A DNA stretch of 64,000 nt from Prorocentrum cordatum (lineage: Eukaryota > Sar > Dinophyceae > Prorocentrales > Prorocentraceae). The first letter of the stretch is position 1. Every line of letters starts with the position of its first letter. The DNA lies in contig CAUYUJ010013903.1 of NCBI GenBank assembly GCA_963575745.1, positions 142,001-206,000 of the forward strand. The letters are read 5' to 3'. The notes under the pieces were generated by a model. It made no database searches. It was not told the origin of the DNA and worked only from the letters and a program-made list of their open reading frames with translations. Made by a program: the position numbers and the translations under genes. Of this stretch, positions 62,330-64,000 are shown piece after piece.

Positions 62330-62455
62330 AGGGGGGGGAGGGAGGTGGGGAGGGAGGGGGAGGGGGGGGGGGGGGAGGGCGGGAGGGAGGAGGGGAGGGA
62401 GGAAGGGAGGGAGGGGGGAAGAGGGGGGGAGGGGGGGAGGGAGGGAGGGGACATA
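62330..62455 (+). repeat. (GAGGG)n array
   Basis: GGGAGGGAGG units, about 125 bp. Confidence 0.88.
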
Positions 62456-62612
62456 GCCTGGCCAGTAAGTGTCGTGCCGCGTGCGCCACGGATGCTGTGC
62501 GACGCCATGGCGTGCCACCAGGCCCGGCCCGGGCCCGGCCTCACAGAGGCCGGGCCCGCACGGTGCTCCATGTGCGGAACCCCGGACCAGGACGCCGATG
62601 CCCGGGGCCCCC

Positions 62613-62796
62613 CGTGTGTCGGGGGTGGACAGCACCCCCACCCTGACACGTCGGTTCGTGAATTGTCCGTTCTCGATGCTCGAGAGGGCGCTGGCCGTCA
62701 TCTTCCAGGCTGGCGCCCGCCAGGTTTGGGCCCGAGGCCGTGTTCTCACTGAACCACGTCTTGCTAAAGGGGGTGCTGTCCGTCCCCGAGTGTGGT
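62613..62796. mobile_element. R9 MITE-like element, copy 3
   Basis: TCGGGGGTGGACAGCACCCCC (left) and GGGGGTGCTGTCCGTCCCCGA (right) are nearly perfect inverses. They differ from the ends of copy 2 in a matched way. Confidence 0.8.
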
Positions 62797-62819
62797 GGGG
62801 GGTGGGGACCCCCCTCGGG

Positions 62820-63010
62820 TCCCTTCAGGCCGAGGGGCGGGAGGGCGGGGGAGAGGCAGGGCAGACGGAGGCTCAGGGCGCATGTAGGCATCCCTGTAGC
62901 AGCCTTCCCTCCGCCCTCTCCTCGAGGCGAGGGCGGAGCTGAGGGGCGAGGGCGGAGGGCGGGGGGCGGAGGGCGGGGGGTGGGGGGCGCGAGGGCGAAG
63001 AGGGCGCGAG
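62820..63010 (+). repeat. GGGCGGAGGGCGGGG-type G-rich repeat
   Basis: Irregular G-rich units, especially 62930-63020. No protein-like frame of note. Confidence 0.6.
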
Positions 63011-63069
63011 GGCGGAGGGGAGGGCCGACGCCGGCGCCCGGCGCGCCCCGCGCCCTGAGCCCGGAGAGC

Positions 63070-63166
63070 CCCCCGAGGCCAGGGCGTGGCCGGAGCGGCC
63101 GCGGCGGGCGGCCTGGACGACTGCCGGCCCCGCACGGCGGATGTCGAGCGCCAGGAGCGCTCCTTT
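63070..63166 (+). CDS. Exon-like stretch abutting R7
   Basis: A plus frame reads APRGQGVAGAAAAGGLDDCR, PRTADVERQERSF and then enters the R7 start. The LDDCRPRTADVERQERS part has balanced, protein-like composition. No family recognised and no splice borders assigned. Two other frames are open over part of it. Confidence 0.3.
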
Positions 63167-63602
63167 TCAAGCAGTGGCGAAGCGTCCTGGTGTGCCTATA
63201 TAGTCCTATCGGGCCGGACGAAAGGGGGGGGATAGGGAAAGGGGGGGTACGAAATCTGCTGCACGCAGCTGGTTTCGGACCCGCCGAGGGGCCCATTCCT
63301 CGATACATGGGCGCCTCCAGCGCCAGGAGGAGCCGGGAAAATCAGCTACGTGAGCTGATTCTCCCCCCCCCCCCCTTTGCTGTCCCCCCCTTTCGCCCGG
63401 CTCGATCCTACCGAGCAATGTTCTAAGAACATGTTGTGGTTCCCACGAAATGTTCTTAGAGCATCCCTGGTTGGCACTGTCCTGTTTTACCACATCGGGT
63501 CTATGTTCTAAGGACACTGTTTTTCTTCTTAGAACATTTTTGGGTTCTAGGAGCCTTTCGTGGTAGGACCACAGGAATGCCGGGACGGTCGGTCCCTGCT
63601 CA
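63167..63602 (+). mobile_element. R7 element interrupted by R8
   Basis: R7 runs from TCAAGCAGTGGCGAAGCGTC to GACGGTCGGTCCCTGCTCA. Without R8 and one target copy it is 234 bp, close to the 226 bp of the copy at 9269. It retains TTCTAAGAACATG and GGTAGGACCACAGGAATGCC. Confidence 0.82.
63204..63413. mobile_element. R8 MITE-like element nested in R7, 8-bp TSD
   Basis: Element 63212-63405, GGCCGGACGAAAGGGGGGGA to CCCCTTTCGCCCGGCTCGA (194 bp). The flanks TCCTATCG and TCCTACCG are an 8-bp duplication with one mismatch. Excision rejoins the R7 left inverted end (TAGTCCTACCGAGCAATG). Confidence 0.87.
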
Positions 63603-63658
63603 AAGCCTCTGCTGCGCCGCCGCCGGCGGCGGGCGCTGCACGAGCGGCGGAGGAGTCA

Positions 63659-64000
63659 CGTACAGTCAGCGCGCCTGGTGAGGAGGCGCGCGCCTCCCTC
63701 CGGGGTGCCCCTTCTCAGGCCAGCCACACCTGGGGGAGCTGTGGTCCTTGCCTCTGGGGGACCCATCTATTTCGACACCCCTCTCGAGAGATCGCCGATG
63801 CGGTGGGTTCCCCCAGGGGGTCAAGGATCACGGCTCCCCCAGCTATGGCTGGTCGGTTTGTGTGTCCCTGCCTCTGCGGCCCGTCCTCTCTGTTGTTTTC
63901 ACTGGCCTCTCCCCGGGGTCAGGGTGCCCTGGCGTCCCTGGGGGCTCCGTCGCCCGCCGCGCCATAAAAGGTCCCAACTTCGGCCAGAGGAGTCCTCACC
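63659..64000 (+). mobile_element. R6-like element cut by the window edge
   Basis: Starts TACAGTCAGCGCGCCTGGTG. Its far part (GGCGTCCCTGGGGGCTCCGT, GGTCCCAACTTCGGCCAGAG) matches the interior of the 10678-10854 copy. The right end lies beyond the window; it is longer than other R6 copies. Confidence 0.6.

Overview
This is a eukaryotic nuclear window: GC-rich, very sparse in genes and saturated with short dispersed repeats. The best guess is a GC-rich dinoflagellate (Prorocentrum-like). The guess rests on a degraded LINE whose reverse transcriptase is of the type common in dinoflagellates, a plastid/thylakoid-type leader on the one convincing gene, a GC-AG intron, introns that look like short transposons, and all exon-like pieces lying on the plus strand. 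No rRNA, tRNA, CRISPR array, bacterial operon or virus gene was recognised.

Main gene. One gene can be assembled with confidence on the plus strand (33863-36853, 5' end missing). Six exons join in frame to a TGA. They encode an arginine-rich leader with a twin-arginine plus hydrophobic segment (thylakoid-lumen signal type), then two thioredoxin-like domains with W-CPYC and W-CGYC centres. The domains resemble the thioredoxin-like part of VKOR/LTO1-type thiol oxidases. The introns carry members of the dispersed repeat families, and one intron is a single complete element. Other exon-like pieces (near 3.2, 7.4, 13.2, 15.8, 19.1, 24.1, 30.9, 37.4, 38.8, 45.0, 54.3, 56.1, 56.9, 61.5, 61.8 and 63.1 kb) have protein-like composition but no recognised family. 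Several abut (GAG)n or (GAC)n arrays.

Repeat families (codes used below). R1: ends TTAAGTCGGGC, about 165-190 bp, 8-bp target duplications. R2: AGGAGGGG...CCCCTTC, about 160 bp. R3: about 200-bp near-perfect hairpin with a TCCGCGCGGA stem. R4: about 200-bp palindrome of TTCTCAGAAGGC blocks ending in GGCGGCGAGCGAGG. R5: 152 bp, ends GAGCGCGTTCCAC, 5-bp duplication. R6: about 177 bp, ends TACAGTCA (pogo/Tc1-like). R7: about 230 bp with TTCTAAGAACA palindromes. R8: about 194 bp, ends GGCCGGACGAAAG. R9: about 180 bp, ends GGACAG(A/C)ACC. R10: 170 bp, GGCACCGTAACGGG. R11: about 217 bp, CTCCAAATCCCT. R12: GATGGGGTCGGAGGATCG hairpins with GATGCATCG repeats. R13: about 160 bp, TTCTTAGAAG palindromes. 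R14: about 144 bp, AAGGTACC ends. R15-R19: other pairs or small families without confirmed ends.

Layout. 0-14 kb: unassigned sequence with R1-R7, R11, R13 and a 48-bp tandem array. 14.1-15.3 kb: a foldback of minisatellite arms. 15.4-30 kb: repeats, a TAAATTGCAC satellite, and tandem arrays of 73 bp (25.7-26.3 kb) and about 447 bp (26.5-27.8 kb). 30.9-37.7 kb: the thioredoxin-like gene and its repeat-built introns. 38-41 kb: repeats, including an R10 copy with its own empty site nearby and a 149-bp palindrome. 41.7-43.4 kb: a dead LINE. 43.4-50.5 kb: long trinucleotide arrays and foldback minisatellites. 50.5-59.3 kb: more repeats, including an R1 copy swollen by a (CTA)n array. 59.3-61.0 kb: a large inverted structure with minisatellite arms. 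61-64 kb: exon-like pieces, R14, R9, and an R8 nested in an R7.
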